Shown: positions 11,902 through 25,767, counted from the first letter of the stretch. The stretch is 64,000 nt of DNA from Cyathus striatus (GCA_025738555.1 JAOVFP010000001.1:4402001-4466000), one strand, 5' to 3'. The notes: a model not told the origin generated them from the sequence alone. Numbers and translations are program-made.

Positions 11902-14122
11902 ATGTTCGAGCTGAACGAAAGGGAAGCGTTTGTTTTAGTGGCAGCAGCAGGATTGGTGAGTGGAAAATATCGCCACCGGATTGCATTCTAGCCTTACACC
12001 GTATTTCTTTAGTTGGTGCATCTTGTATTCAAGCATTCCGAGACCCACGAACCAGTTTATGTCTGCATCCTGCTTCTGTTTGTTCCCCTGGGCTTGCTTC
12101 ACGAATTACCTTCTCAATTTGCCAGTGCTTTTGTAAACAATGCTGCTTATCTGGGGCTTTACTGGGCGTCTCTATTAGGGTCACTTCTACTCTACCGCGT
12201 GTCACCCTGGCACCCATTGGCTAAGTACCCCGGGCCGCTAATCTGCAAGTTAACGAAATTCCGCTTTGCCTTTTTATCTCTCAAGGGGAAGCAACACCTG
12301 GAGTACACCCGATTGCATGAGCGGTACGGAGATATTGTACGTGTCGGTGAGTGGTTTGATTAGCCATACAAATGCTCTGAGTTGTGATACTTATATGGTA
12401 CCTATAGGTCCCAACGAACTTTCAATTAGAAACGTAAATGTTGTTGCACCGCTTATGGGCATAGACGGTCTTCCCAAAGGCCCATGTACGTCATAATAAT
12501 GTACTTCAATGAAACCAGAAAAATGACATCCTGTTGAAGTTTGGGATGGTCGTATTCCTGAAAATGAAGCCGTCAGGCCCTTAATATCCATTAGAAATAT
12601 ATCGGAACATGCCCGGCGTAGAAGGTCTTGGAGAAAAGCCTTTAATACGTCTGCACTGAAAGGATATGAGTCGTTTGTTGCAAGGCGGTGTTTGCAGCTG
12701 ATCGAGAAATTAGGCAAGGAGTCAATACCTGTGGATTTGGCCAAGTGGATATCGTACTTTTCGTATGTTTTTCTCCGTCATGCCGCCCAGGGAAATGCTT
12801 GATTTGTTTTAGATATGATGTTATGACAGACCTTGCGTATGGTTCACATCCATTTTTAGCATAACGAGCTGAAGTGGATAACATTTCCTTCCTTAGCTTT
12901 GGCGGTGGCTCAGACATGATACAAAACGGAGATACTGAAGGGATGTGGCAACTTATCGAAGCTGGACAACGGTAAAGATACTGAAAGTTTACTGGGTTTC
13001 AACACGGGGCTAAGGTTAATTCCCCTATAGAAACGCAATTTTCATGAGCCATGTTCCGTGGCTTGGGATGTTATTTATGAAGCTTCCGTTCTTTGCTAAA
13101 GACTTGAAGGCTTTTAGGGAGCACGCAAAGTTATGCGCAGTCAGACGACTGCGGTCTAGCTCGAATCACAAGGATATAATATCATATTCCGTATGTATAT
13201 CCCCAGACGCTTCAAATTTTATTGTATAATGCTGTCCCTTAGGTTGAAAGTGATATCGCGCAATGTGATAAAAATAAACTCCTTGAAGTAATTAATGACG
13301 GTATTTATCCAAATGACTGGGATTTCTGGATTGTATGTCCTCACAGTGTTCAACAGGTGGCCTTGCCATCCTCGCTGGTTCCGACACAGTCTCCAGTGTA
13401 GTTACAAACTTATTCTATCTGTTGCTTTGCCACCCTGCCAGCTTCGCGCGTCTTCGGGAAGAAATAGATTTTTTTGCTATTGACTGTACGGACTGTGCGC
13501 ATTTAACTCATCTACGATATTTAAATGCAACAATGTATGTGTCTATTCCCGAGATCGCGACCTGTGCTGATTACATTGCTGTGTAGAAACGAGACCCTCC
13601 GTCTTTTCCCTCCAGTAATGAGCGGATCCCAACGTGCCACTGAGAAAGGAAGTGAGGGATATCTGTGTAGTGAATAGTGAGCAATTTCATGGCGCAGGTC
13701 CCCGCATTGCGCAAAAGCTAATGACGAACTCCAGCTTTATTCCTGAAGGGACAGCAGCTTTCATCCCTACGTATACCCTCCAGCGCGACGTGCGATATTT
13801 CTCTCCGTTCCCTAATGCATTTATACCCGAGCGCTGGCTTCCAGTCGAAGACCAAATTCACCTGGAGCCTGGAGTGTTTACAAATCGCGTTGATTTTGTT
13901 CTTGACACGAACGCTTTTATCCCATTCTCTGTTGGTGCATATAACTGCGTCGGAATGAACTTTGCGTGGATGGAGATGCGAATGGTTATTTGCCACATCG
14001 TTCAGGGATTTGACATGTCCTTCGCCGAGGGATATTGCCCTTCCTACTGGGAGAATGGGATATGTGATTATTATATTACATTGAAAGGAGAGCTTCCTGT
14101 AGTTCTTGTTCCTAGGTTATGA
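11902..14122 (+). CDS. Cytochrome P450 monooxygenase
   Basis: A membrane-anchored heme monooxygenase of a basidiomycete P450 family, substrate unknown. The gene has about eleven exons. The N-terminus holds hydrophobic segments (VCILLLFVPLGLL, YWASLLGSLLLYRV) and then WHPLAKYPGP. Landmarks follow in order: GPNELSIRN, FWDGRIPEN, EHARRRRSWRKAFN, VDLAKWISYFSYDVMTDLAF, the I-helix GGLAILAGSDT, the ExxR helix NETLRLFPPV, FIPEGTAAFIP, the PERW motif and the heme loop PFSVGAYNCVGMNFA with the Cys ligand. The heme loop has Tyr where the textbook motif has Arg, as in many mushroom P450s. One 46-base intron after ATEKGS was inferred because the unspliced frame stops; spliced, the frame is open throughout. 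The neighbouring ERG3 does not by itself imply a sterol substrate. Confidence 0.88.
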
Positions 14123-14391
14123 TAATGTAATAGTACATTATCATATCCCGGGAACGGATGATATCAGCAAAACATAATATGAATAATTAGGTTACATGTA
14201 TATTTAGCTGGGATCCGAGTTCGCTGACCCTGGCGCGGGTTAATGCGCACACTCTAGATAGTATGGTTGGACATCTGCTTGCCTTTGTGTCTATGGTTAT
14301 CCCTGAATACCACATTCCTGTACAACTGCTAAACATAAACCATTACATATACTGCACTTTGGCATGATGGCCAGCCTTCCGTGCACTGAAG

Positions 14392-14903
14392 ATGCCCACT
14401 GAAATCAGACCACCTCCTGCTGTGCATCTTGCCCTCCCAAGGATAGCTGGAGAGTCACCCAACGACCAACATCGCCAGAGAAACCTCGATCGTATTGATA
14501 GCATTATCTCAAGTGAAACTCTGCCACCTTATCCCGGCTCGGAGAGCCCAATTCCAAGATACGTGCAGTCAGAATTCATCTTGAAGCGGCCTCCTAGCTT
14601 AACAATGCGTCTGTTTCGTGCCGGGTTTTGTACGCCAACGATAGCCTATTCGGTAAATTTCACTGAGATCCTTCAACAGTTTTCCCACCTTTGTGGGTAT
14701 TGGGGTCGATCCCTTTGTTACTTCCCTTGCCCACCCCCAGCTCGAGGTCTCGCATGACAGATGAATACGGGCGCTGTATACTGAGGCAAACTGAACTGAA
14801 GTGGGCAAAACGATGTTTTTCAGCTGTCATATTTTGCATATGCATTTGTATCGCTGTAGGGTTATCGGTGTGGGGGATACTAAAGAACAAGAAGCAGCAA
14901 TGA
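14392..14903 (+). CDS. Small single-pass membrane protein, 153 aa
   Basis: Function unknown. Two exons (14392-14629 and 14680-14903) join in phase 1. The first half is soluble and Pro/Ser-rich (IRPPPAVHLALPRIAG, SSETLPPYPGSESP). After the intron comes RLFRAGFFFPPLWVLGSIPLL, a conserved-looking juxtamembrane block. It is followed by a charged helix (RQTELKWAKRC) and one membrane segment (FSAVIFCICICIAVGLSVWG) with a short basic tail KNKKQQ. I recall similar uncharacterised proteins in mushrooms with the FFFPPLW block. It lies 269 bases downstream of the P450 on the same strand; whether the two are connected is unknown. Confidence 0.65.
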
Positions 14904-15037
14904 TGTATTTTGGGGAAGGTGTCTGTTATGCCAGTGGGATAGGCAAACTATATACATCTTGTACAATGGTACTACCATAGGAAACAAAACGCCAATACGT
15001 CAGTCGAGTGCGATGAACTCAGCTGTGAACCTCATCA

Positions 15038-16531
15038 CTACTTTCTAGGCCTCTTCTTGACTTCTTCGTCTTTACAAGCATGTAACATGAGCTTGTTGGG
15101 CATTCCAGGAGTCATTCCTGAATGGCCTTTTGACCAGTCGTATGAAACAGCGTATGCGAAGATGTTGCCAGTTCTATTGAACGTAGTCGTAGAGATAGGA
15201 CCCGGTGCTGCTTCAAAGGCTATGTGGTGCAAAAGTTAATACATTTCTACGGCGAATGCAGACAAATTGTTCGTACTCTTTAGTCGTGTGCGAGCATCCT
15301 TATCCCAGAAGTGGATAGTCCCGTCGGAGCCTGTCACAATATATGATACCTCATTTCTAGCAGTGTTAGGAGAAACTAACCACAGGTGGAGAACGTTCCA
15401 TGAACAGGGTGGAATGAAATATCATTTACAGCATATACGAGCGCTTGATCCTTGGTATTGGTCCCGGAGTCCCGGCGGTGGCATTTGAAAGAGAAGTTGT
15501 TGCTAATAACACAGTTAGAGTTCCGAGCCGGTATATAGTAAGAAGTTTTGCATACCTATTATCCTTGTCATCAATATACCTATCGAGAGAATATAAGGTT
15601 TCAATGCAACAATAATAATGCAACAATGTTTACTGAATAGCAACCCTTCCTTCGACACTTCCTACAGCAAATCCATTGGATTGTGATGCCGTGAAACATG
15701 ATATTACACGCGTTTGCCATTTCAGAGGCGAAGTAATAGTCTATTTAAGTCGTGACTAATACTGCTATTGTTGAAATAATGCAACCATACCTTATATGCG
15801 GAGTTCGGGTTTGCAAGGTTGAATATCTGAATGTGGCGCTCGGCTGTCCCAACGACCATTAAAGGGTATTGTACATCCAAGGTGTAGCAGCGTTCGGGAA
15901 GAGTAACTGTTGCTACAGGACTAGGGCTTCGAAGGTCCCAATACTACACGTATGATATGTGAGTATGTATGTCTTAGGGCAGAAATAAGAACGTTACCTT
16001 TATCGTCTTATCCCAACTGCCCGTCGCCAAAACACCCATCTGAGGAGCATCGATCCATTTCACAACTTTGATAGGTGCGTCATGCTGAGCCACTTGGGTG
16101 GCAGCACCGGTAGTAACATCGAACATCCGACCTGCATTATCTGCTCCCCCAGAAAAGATTTTGTTACCCTCCTACGAGCGCGGGTATTAGGGACGCGTCT
16201 GAATGAGCATACATAGACGTACTTTATTCCAACAAACTGACAGGACAGGACCTTGGTGTTGGTACATCGCCTTTCCCTGCGTTTGTCCCCCTGCCCCCAC
16301 TTCATAGATGCGGACCTGAAAATGAACCAATTAATAAAAGAGAGGCGAGAGAATACGTCAGCTATATACACTGTTATCCCAGCTGCCAACTGCAAGATAG
16401 TCTGCTTGACTAGAGAAAGATAGAGAGGAAATAGAATCGGTCGGGGGGTCGCTGACTTCAATGTCTTTTTCGGCGGTTGCTGAGGCAGTAGCGGCGACGC
16501 CAGATGTGGCGGCCGTGTTAAAAAAAGACAT
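15038..16531 (-). CDS. RAE1: Rae1/Gle2 mRNA export factor (WD40 protein)
   Basis: Rae1 is a WD40 beta-propeller that binds the nucleoporin GLEBS motif and serves mRNA export at the nuclear pore. About 360 aa in seven or eight exons. Visible repeats include [79 protein letters not shown] and [20 protein letters not shown], then [69 protein letters not shown], and the C-terminal [20 protein letters not shown]. The [16 protein letters not shown] and SFKCHR blocks are diagnostic for Rae1. A short exon encodes YIDDKDN between two introns. Start is the ATG at 16529-16531 (MSFFNTA). No frame break; several G5 runs here are intact. Confidence 0.92.
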
Positions 16532-17032
16532 GGCCTTTACTAAAGAGAGGGGAGCAGGAGAGGTGAGGGGAAGATATTGGGTGGAGGGAGTAGGGTCCAA
16601 GAAACACAACAAACAAGTCAAATGGTGGTTGGTGCGCGGCACCGTTTATACATTTACAATTATAGAAGCCACGCGCGCGCGACTCTCCCACTCGCCCACC
16701 TCAGCGTCAAACCCTCATCGACAATCATCGACGTCAACAACTCCAATACCAATCGACCTCGTTTATACTGTATGCATTAAAATGAATTTAAAATAACGTT
16801 AAAGGAATAATATACATGAACAAATTTCTTAATAGAACTAAACTATAGCTACATAAGTATATCACCTGCTTTAATACCCATAATGCGCGAACCCAATTCT
16901 CATGCTCTTAACGCAATGTATTATTGATGACATGATGTTGTGTTTAATCATTAAAATTATAAAGGGTTTCTCATACGCGAACGACCGTCGTAAGGTAATG
17001 ACGTCTACATCATAGGCGAGTACGGGCTTCCA
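16532..17032. other. Intergenic region
   Basis: About 500 bases between the RAE1 start and the Ca2+-ATPase stop, both genes on the minus strand. It should hold the RAE1 promoter. The half next to the ATPase is AT-rich; no gene seen. Confidence 0.5.
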
Positions 17033-20000
17033 CTATGTCTTATTCTCGCCGCCAAATCGTTGATAAGCTGGATCTTCTGGTGATGTCCCGGGGTGAAGCT
17101 GAACCTTCCCTTCCCAGAGAGCTGCAGATGATCTAGATGGATCTGCATGTGCCGGGTCTGATAATGAACCAACTTGTCCGTAAGCCTGTCCAGCGGCGAC
17201 GGCGCTAGCCATCAAAGTCGGAGCCATCGTTAGAACGGAATGGCTAAAATACTAAGTCAGCGGCTACAGGGATGACCACAGAACGAAGTAGCTTACAGAG
17301 GGAGTGATGTCTTCTCCTCGTCTTTTAAGCGAGCCGAGCGACTTTTGACAACGAAGGAGGAAGCTCTCAGACGACCACCACGAACGTTAGCGAATGTGCT
17401 AAGGTTGTCGCGGACTAATGTAATAGCGCCACCCCAACCTTCCGTGTCAGGCTTGGTTGTGGGAAGCACCTCCTTGCGTCCAAGCAGCCCAAAGGCATTG
17501 AAAAGCTTCTCGAAAGGTCCGTTGGGCATGCACCGGATGACAGCACCCCATGGAATAGATACAACACCAAGAGCAAGAGAAATACCCCACTCGCGTCCGT
17601 GCATACGCGTAACCTGGAAAGCAGCACCACCAACAAACACGATAATGATCTGAACAGCGATTTCTAGGACACATAAAATATCAGAAATGTTTCTTTAAGC
17701 AGGTATATCAGCCTACCTATCAGTGTGATCGCAATAAAGTAGCGATTTCTAAAGATGCCTTCAAAGATGTTCAACTTGTTATCAAGGCGCCGACAGTTGA
17801 TAGAGTTGAAGATTTGTGCAAACACGAACGCATTGAAGACCAGAGTCTTAACAATCTTCTGGTCTTCCTCGGAATCGGTGCTGTTAGGAAACAAGAAATT
17901 GACTGCACGGAAGTGAAATACAAGAATGACTATAGTTTGATAGACCGACTGCATCAGAATCATCTTATACATGTCAACCGAAAAAAGTGGCGCCGTTTTC
18001 TTATCTGGCTTGCGTTCAAGAAGTTTCTCGGAGGCAGGATCAGTGGCCAGAGCAAGAGCGGCAAACGTATCCATGATGATGTTAATCCAGAGTAATTGAA
18101 CAGCGGATAACACGGATTCTTCCTGTTCCGACGCGACGGCAGAGACGAAGGTAATGATAACAGCAGTGACGTTAGTAGAAATTTGGAATTGTAGGAACTT
18201 GCGAACAGCATCGTTAACACAGCGACCCCACATAATAGCCTTGACGATTGAAGAGAAATTGTCGTCCATAAGAATGATATCGGACGCCTCCTTCGCTACC
18301 TCAGTACCAGCAATACCCATAGAGAAACCAACGTTGGCGGTCTTCAAAGCAGGACCGTCATTGGTTCCGTCACCAGTGACACCTACAATTTCGCCAAGAG
18401 ACTTGAGCGTCTCAACGAGTACCTTCTTGTCTTCCGGAGATGAACGAGCGAGAACCTGGAGACGCTGAACAATCTCCACCCTCTCGCTTTGCTCAAGTTT
18501 ACGGAAGACGGGACCCTCCATGATGATACCGCCAGGTGTGAAGATACCGCACTGGGTGGCGATTGACCGAGCAGTGAGGACATTGTCCCCCGTGCACATC
18601 TTGACGGTAACACCAGCACGATGGCATTTGGTAACAGCCTCACGAACACCTTCACGAAGAGGATCCTCAATGCCAGTAATACCAATAAGAGTCAAATCAT
18701 TAGCCAACTGTTCGTAGGGCACCTCGTTCTGCTCATCATGCTCCATGCCATGTGGAGGCCAAGATTCAAAGTCGCGATAACAAAGAGCGATGGTACGAAG
18801 TGTCTGGTTGGCGTAGAAAATGATGGTCCGACTAATGTTCTCTTGAGCAAGTTCGTCGATGGGCTGGGTCTCAATTCCTGAATCAGGGAAGGCACCGTCG
18901 CGATGAACAACAACATGAGTCTTGCACAACTTTGAGAGGATTTCGGAAGCGCCCTTGACATAGAGACGAAAGCTACCATTAGGGAGGCGAATAACGACAC
19001 CCATCGCCTTGCGCTCACTGGAGAACGGGATCATCTGGATAATCTCGGCGCCGTCACGTGTCTTCCTGAAGTTCTTCCAGCGCAGTTCCTTTGCAAACTG
19101 TAAGAGAGCAGTCTCAGTCTTGCTGCCGACAAAAATAGTCTCATTGCTCTCTGGATCAATATCCTCGAAAGCGGTAGAGTTGACAGTAATAGCCTCATTA
19201 AGCAAGTCCCGGAGCTCTGGCGACAAGACAGTGTTCAGCTGAGCCTGATCAATGGAAAAGTCTTGACGATGTTTGCGCTCCTTCTCGCTCTCCTCTGCAT
19301 TCGTACGAGCACCATTTTCCTCTAATTGCCGAACGAACTTCGCGTGAATACCTATCGAACCCGCGACAACAGTCATGACGTTCTGAGTAAGCGTTCCAGT
19401 CTTATCCGTGCATATAACCGAAGCGTTTGCCATGGTTTCACAGGAACCAAGCACACGGACTAGGAGCCTCTCGTACGTCATGCGTTTGGTGGCGAAGGCC
19501 AATGCCAACGTGACAGCCAAGGGAAGACCTTCGTGAGGCAGTGTAAGTTGACACAAGGTTTTAAATTACCTAAAAGAGGTGCGCACCTTCTGGAACAGCG
19601 ACCACCACCAAGGTCACGGCAATAATCAGAATATTGACAAAGGCGATGCCATTCTCGCTGGCATTACTGAAAAAGGCGGAAGTGTTACAATTTGGTCCAT
19701 CTGACAGGAGAAGATAAATAAACATACCGAACTGGTTGGCCTCGGCCAAGTTGGACGAAGAACCGAATCATCAAGGCTGTGAATAGCAAAAGACCCGCAG
19801 TGGAGCCGAGCTTCGCAATGAGCTCAGCAAGATTATTCAGCTTGAGTTGAAGGGGCGTGTTCTCGGTGTCACCGCGGAGAGCTGTGGCGAGTGCGTTAGC
19901 CTAATTGAATTGAGACCAAATTAACAAGAACCTTACCCATCATAATACGACCATTGAAGCTCTTTGTTCCAACGGCGACGACAACATATTTACCAACACC

Positions 20001-21710
20001 TTCCAAAACCTTACTTCCAGAGACGACGAAGCAGTCAGTATGAGAGCCATGAGGATCCTTGCCCTCTTGCCTCGCCGTCTCGTAAATTTGTAGGGTCTCT
20101 TCGTACGTCAGTTTCTTGATGGCATCAGATTCACCGGTAGCACCGGACTCGTCGCATTTAACATTGTGGCCTGAGAGGAAGATGCCGTCGCAGGGGACGA
20201 TTTCACCAGGTTCAAGAAGTGCAATGTCGCCGACAACGACTTCCTAAGAATAGTAAGCGTGCTAAGAACATGTTCCTAGGGAGAAGAGTTACAAATCATA
20301 CCTTGATATCAACAACCTTTTCGGCCCCATCGCGAATAACCTTTACACCGCGCTCTTCCTTCTTCTCGTTCAAGGTGCGGAACTGACGTTCCTTTTGCCA
20401 GTCGTTGATAGATCCGACGACAACCTACGAGAAGGAATTACAAACGAACAAAGGCGTGCGTGTGCGCAAATATACATACCACAATAAGAATGGCAATGAC
20501 GATAGCAACACCTTCCACCCAGTCAACAGGGGGCTCGTTTGAAGTACGAGGAGTTCCAAAATCTTGGAAAAGCCCAAGAGCCAGTGATACAACAGCCGCG
20601 ATAGACAAGAGAATCTGAAAGGTGTCGAGTTAATGAAAGGAAGGAAGGAAGTAACCGACTGTAACTCACCAAGACCTTGTCCTTCATGGCGAGCCACATG
20701 AGTTGGAGAAGGCTCTTACTCGCACGTTGGGGAAGGACATTCTCGCCATAGACACGGCGCCTATCCACTAAGGGTGCGGTATATACACTGGGGTTGTCCA
20801 CGCTTGCTGGTACCGAGATGGCGCCATGAGGTTCTGTAACAGTGATGGCAGGGACATCGACGTCGGCCTTCTCTGTGTCATGACGGTGGGAGGCACCTTC
20901 CCCGGCGCCTGACTGTGATTTTCTAGAATTTTGACTTGCACCGGTGGTAGTGCGATGAAGGGTGGGAGATGAGAGACCGAGTTCGGCATGGGTACCAAGG
21001 CCGCGAAGGACACCAGATATGCCGCCAAAGCTTGTGAGAGTATCGATGTTCTTTGGGTCGAGCATATGGGCAAGTTGGTATGGCTTGAAAGCAAAAGGAG
21101 CGGGGTTGATGGCGGCATCCTGGTCGAGCTCTCGCTGGTGGTTTGTCTTTGCAGCTTCCTCAGCCTCCTTCTCCTTCCTGAGCTGCTTTTCCTTCTTCTT
21201 ATCCTTTCTGCTAGAAGACTTGACGTCGAAAACAGAAACTGAGTCGAGATGCTTTCCATTTCCACTGGCATCACCTACGTGAGTAACAGAGGTAGCAGCT
21301 ATAGACCTAACAGCAGTGAGATCCTGTTGAGCACTGTCAGCCATGGTATCAGCAGTGCTGTTAAAAGTGGCATTGCTTGGCTTTCTTAGATGAGCGCCTG
21401 GAGTTAAGAGGTCAAAGGACGAGGCACCAGAATTCCCGTCTGGACGGTTGCCGCGCAGGTCCGTAGTAGTTAGGAAAGTGGTAGGCGAAGGGGGGAGAGT
21501 GGAAGACTCTGAGAAGTCTGAAGGAACAGGGGAAGGGGGAGATGAGCCATCGTAGGACGAACGAGGGGGACGAGAATTTGGGGAAAGAAGGCCGCCCGAG
21601 AGTGGAGCTAGGTCATCGGGAGTGACGATGACGGGGGGTTCAGTTGAGAGCTGGGAGGTGGAGATGTTTATGGCGGGAATATTTGTGGGTTCATCGGAAG
21701 GAGAAGGCAT
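17033..21710 (-). CDS. P-type Ca2+-transporting ATPase (PMC1/PMCA type)
   Basis: This pumps Ca2+ out of the cytosol using ATP; the fungal PMC1 type sits in the vacuolar membrane. About 1,400 aa in roughly nine exons; the largest is an open frame of about 1.9 kb (17.66-19.56 kb). The ~300-residue N-terminus is Ser/Pro-rich with a Lys/Glu-rich coiled segment. The core follows: RASKSLLQLMWLAMKDKVL, a TM pair, VVVGDIALLEPGEIVPCDGI, DESGATGESD, ALRGDTENTPLQLKLNNLAE, the Ca-site segment VAVPEGLPLAVTLALAFA, the phosphorylation loop CTDKTGTLTQN, KMCTGDN, VTGDGTNDGPALKTANVGF and further TM helices. The C-terminus is Arg-rich with a last exon ending RFGGENKT. Short introns fit cleanly, and the frame is intact. 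A TATA-like element precedes it. Confidence 0.93.
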
Positions 21711-21791
21711 TGTAAGGGAGGAGGAGAGGAGAGAGAACGATGAAGAGCCACGTTGGGAAGGAAAGGCTGTTGGAGAGCTAGTCCACTGGTG

Positions 21792-21801
21792 CTTTTATAT
21801 A
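21792..21801 (-). promoter_or_regulatory. TATA-like box of the Ca2+-ATPase gene
   Basis: On the minus strand this reads TATATAAAAG, 82-91 bases upstream of the ATPase ATG at 21710. Sequence and distance both fit a TATA box. Confidence 0.5.
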
Positions 21802-24800
21802 ATAATATTACAACGTGAACCAGGTGTTGCCAAGTTCACTTCATACTCAACTGCACAGCCTTTCTGCATCTCCATCTTGGCCATTGGCTCGTTTCCGGCT
21901 TGCCACCTCCTTTACTCCCTCTATTCCTCTGAGTCCTCATCCTCATCCTCCAAGACCATTTCTCATTTCAGTTTTCATTTCCTGTCATCATCTGAGTCCT
22001 ATGTCTCCACTATTTGTTTACATATTTATTCTACATATTTATTTATCTCAGCGCTTGCATGAAAATACTACATTTCTTGGCCCGAACCCGCGCCCTTGTC
22101 TCCTCCGCCCTCGCTCTCGCAGTCACTCCTAGTCTTCGCCGGCCGCCTCTCACCAACTAGCATAGCTTTTCATCTGTCTATTTTCCTTCCGTCCATCTCA
22201 TCTTTTACCCGCACCCCCCAAAGACAGTAACCAACCCTCCACCACTCCAGGTCCAGTGACCAGTCCACCTCCAATTACCAAGACTCAAACGTGCTCCACA
22301 AGACTATTCACTTCCCATATATTGTCTGCCTTTTCAGTCCATCTCCCTTCTGGATCGACTTCAGTCCCCAGTGAACCCCAATGCTGTGTATGTAGTCTTG
22401 ATTCTTTGCACTGTGCAGATCCTTTGCGCTTTCAACTTAGACTGCTTCTTGTAGCTTCTTATTCACTTGCCATTTATCCGTCCATGACTCCCCCTTTTTT
22501 CCTTCTCAGCCCCATTCCTTTTTTGCTCCCGGTGCTTTCTGATGCGCCTTTCTATATGCACAGCCCCCATTGTCAAGCGTCAAGCGTCACGCGTCATGCC
22601 CGACCCCCGACTCCGCATTTTTTGGAGCGCCTTTACACCTCGTTCAATTCGGTCTACTTCTTGCGCCGCATTTATCTGCTTTCGATGTCCAAGCGTGCTG
22701 CGTATATGACATTCTACGGTCATTCCTGTGCTAGTGTCTTTGTCTTTGCTCCCTGCGCAGCCATTCGCATCCGGTCTGATAAGTCTTATGAGAATTCAAT
22801 ACCCGACCTGGTTCACGGTCCGCTGTGTTTATCACCGAGCTTTGATCTTCTCTTGCACCCACTTCAAAGTTCCAAGACATAGTTCTTACATGAGGTTGCA
22901 TCGTGTCGACAATTTGCTCTCGAGGGGTTTCTTAATATTTGATCAACATCAGTTACGATAAACATGCTCACACGATATGCATACTACCTTTCTGCACTCC
23001 ATCGACACTCGCGTCATCGCTATCATTTTACTGGGGACTTACTTCAGTTGCGCGATCGTGCATCGTTTTCTCCTTGCGGTCGCTTAAGGACCCGCGAAGG
23101 TCTGGTTCAGTTTCAGCTTACCCCAGTTTTCGATCTAAGGAGCTCATATTCAGGTTAAATTGGCAACACAACTCCCAGGTGGGGCTTATCACGTGGACTT
23201 TTTGAGTAAGTACGTCGACGGTGACCGGTCAATACCACATGCCCAAATCCGCGTGCAAATTTACTTTTTTGTTACTTTTAATGGCCAACTCACTTTTCAA
23301 GCAACATGCAGTGCGACAGCCACGTATCGTCGTGGTGGTTGGTCGTCACTCATGCTCACTATCATCCTCATACACCACTTTTGGAGTATAGAATACAAGA
23401 GGGATGGGATGCTACCCGGAATGCGTACCGCGCTCTTAGAATAGCTTGTGCATGTACCGGCGATTCTGCGAATATACAGCTTCATTGTTCATGCAGTACG
23501 TCGCATTGTTCATCTGCTGTTACTTTTTGCTGATAGTGAAGATCTTGCCAAGTCTACATAGAGCCCTTTGGCCGCAGCACCCTATAGATTCGACCTGTCG
23601 GTGTATGTCCGGTACTAGAGATGTTTTATTTTTTTAACCTTGATCTATCGATGCCTACTCATTCCTTTTGCAGTATGTTATGATGAACTAGGGTATCTAA
23701 TTGCTAGACTGGTAAAATCCGAATGCATCTGTTTTTTTCACCCGCGAAGCTGTTAACTTCCATTGTCTAGGGTAACTTACTTTTAGCTCACTTTACATCC
23801 ATTTGCATCATTATCAGTGCTTCTTAAACCCTGTGTGTCAACCGAGACTTAGATTCGTAGTCTATACCAATAATTGGAAATGGATGTAGAACGTTCGTGA
23901 GGCGATGCTGTGATTCACCGCATCAAGACTAGCTTGGCTATCTGATAAGTACCTGCCTAGTAATGTATCTTGAGTACTTGAAAACCTATAGTAAGTACTT
24001 AGTATCAAACGGACTTCGGTTCTCGTACTTACCGGTTTCTGACTAGAGTCTAGCAGTGGAAGCCCGAAGGTTATGTCTGTCGTCAATTTGCGATATTTCT
24101 CGTAGTTCATTTGTGCAGTGTACATGTAGGTTTGGAGATCTATTCATAAATAGGTATGTGTTCACAGTTCCACTCAATTTCTGCGTTAATTACATATGTT
24201 AAGGCCCTGAGGGTTTTGGATGTTGCGTGTCGGTTGTTTTTCGTTGATGGTTCTGCTTGCCTAGCAAGTCAGTGATCAAAATTGTGTTTTATTACAGCCT
24301 TCTAGTTACCACGGAGATTGGCTCTAATAAGTAGTATGATACTATTTTACACCATATTTTCTCTGAAAGTTAACATTGTGGTGACTGTTGGTTGATCGTT
24401 GATTAATTACTTACTAAAGAACTGGACTCAAAACTAAGTCTCTGTAATACAGTCCGAGATATAGACTAAGTATAGTGCTGACGACTTCACTGCAATTCGT
24501 ACTACCACAGCCTTTCCAGCCGTGCAGTAGACTGATTTTCGAGTTGCTCTGGAGTGCTCTCAGTCTATTTGACCCGGTTCGTATGATCATTTCACACACC
24601 AGATCTTGTTATGGATGTTCGCACGACACAAGGTATTCGTTTGACATTTTTGCTGGAAGATTGCCAAGCGGACCTTGTGGTACTTTCGCTGGGAATTTTC
24701 TACTAAATTATCCATATTTCCGAGGAGATTTATCAGCAGTAAGTATGACGATTGAAAATTGCCTACGATTTTTATCGACGGGCCCTACGATAAACATTCT

Positions 24801-25552
24801 AAAAGAGAAGCATCATTTGCAAGGTAAGATGATAAGTAACTTTAGGGGAACCAGGCAAAAGCGACAGGCTCCTCGTTTATCACTCGGGACTCTAGCTCCT
24901 TTGCTAGAGCTTTGTGTAGTATAAACCTATTCTCCAGCCCTTTTCAAATGATACTACTTACCTTGATTTAGCAGTCCCCGGAATTGGATCAAGTAGGGGG
25001 CCCCGATATGCATTATGATTTGATTATGACATAAGTAGTGCTATGTATCCACAGCACTACAATACAACCACAATCATCATAGCAGTCTTTGAGCCATTAA
25101 GCTTTAAGTCTAGGTACCTTTGAATCGATGCATGAATCATGATCCGATGCAATTCAACGTTTGCCTCGATTTCACGCAGGTTTTCTGCGTCCAGGAATCA
25201 GGTAATCGTCCTCGACTCATGTCATGTGGACTTCAGCATTCACAACCTGATCGAGAATGTCTGTTCCTAATGTCGCCAGAGTTCTCTCGATTGAATCCAT
25301 TTAATTCCAAGAGTCTTGTGATGTTCAAGTTGGGCTCGACCTAAATATGTAAGTGCCGGCTTTGGTATCGTCGCTGGCAGCTAGGCTGTGCGGTCGGTCC
25401 GTATTGACCGATGTCGCTAAGTACGTTGAAGTTTTAAATAATGGCCGGTTGAACGTTCTATTTCCTTCATGACACTGCTTTTCTGAGACAATAGGTATGC
25501 AGGCATCCAAATCTTGTAGACTTTTATGTACTTGACGCAAACGAACGCTCAG

Positions 25553-25590
25553 TAGAATACGTTGAGAATACGTTGAGAATACGAATCGCG
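25553..25590. repeat. Short tandem repeat, GTTGAGAATAC unit
   Basis: About three head-to-tail copies of an ~12-base unit (GAATACGTTGA) occur just before the palindromic segment of the gene-poor region. Confidence 0.6.
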
Positions 25591-25696
25591 ATCGCTGTCA
25601 CTAACCTTAATTGGAAAATAATTTACCAAAATCGGACCCGTTCGGACCCTTCGCCCTCAGCGTTTTTGAAACGTTTACATACATACATAATTTTAA

Positions 25697-25714
25697 TTGG
25701 GGGAGCTTGCTCCC
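25697..25714. repeat. Perfect GC-rich hairpin
   Basis: GGGGGAGC, a TT loop and GCTCCCCC form an 8-bp perfect stem. It stands out in otherwise AT-rich sequence, about 55 bases before the CGG-N6-CCG array. Confidence 0.75.
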
Positions 25715-25767
25715 CCTATTTGTCTGCATTGGCGAGCGAAAATGCGTAGTGGCTGTGCATGCACGTA

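Noticed and set aside
13676..13678. Stop codon in the P450 suggesting a pseudogene
   Set aside because: A 46-base GTGAGG...GCAG intron removes the stop and joins EKGS to PRIAQKL in frame.
22256..22882. Plus-strand open frame of 208 codons in the gene-poor region
   Set aside because: Composition follows the C/T-rich DNA (many Ser, Pro, Leu, Phe), no family resemblance, and no codon or splice evidence. Probably accidental.
23940..23948. Single ATCTGATAA site in the gene desert
   Set aside because: About one such 9-mer is expected by chance in the window, and no iron-related gene is nearby.
24475..24924. Plus-strand open frame of 149 codons
   Set aside because: No recognisable motif and embedded in sequence with no other coding signs.
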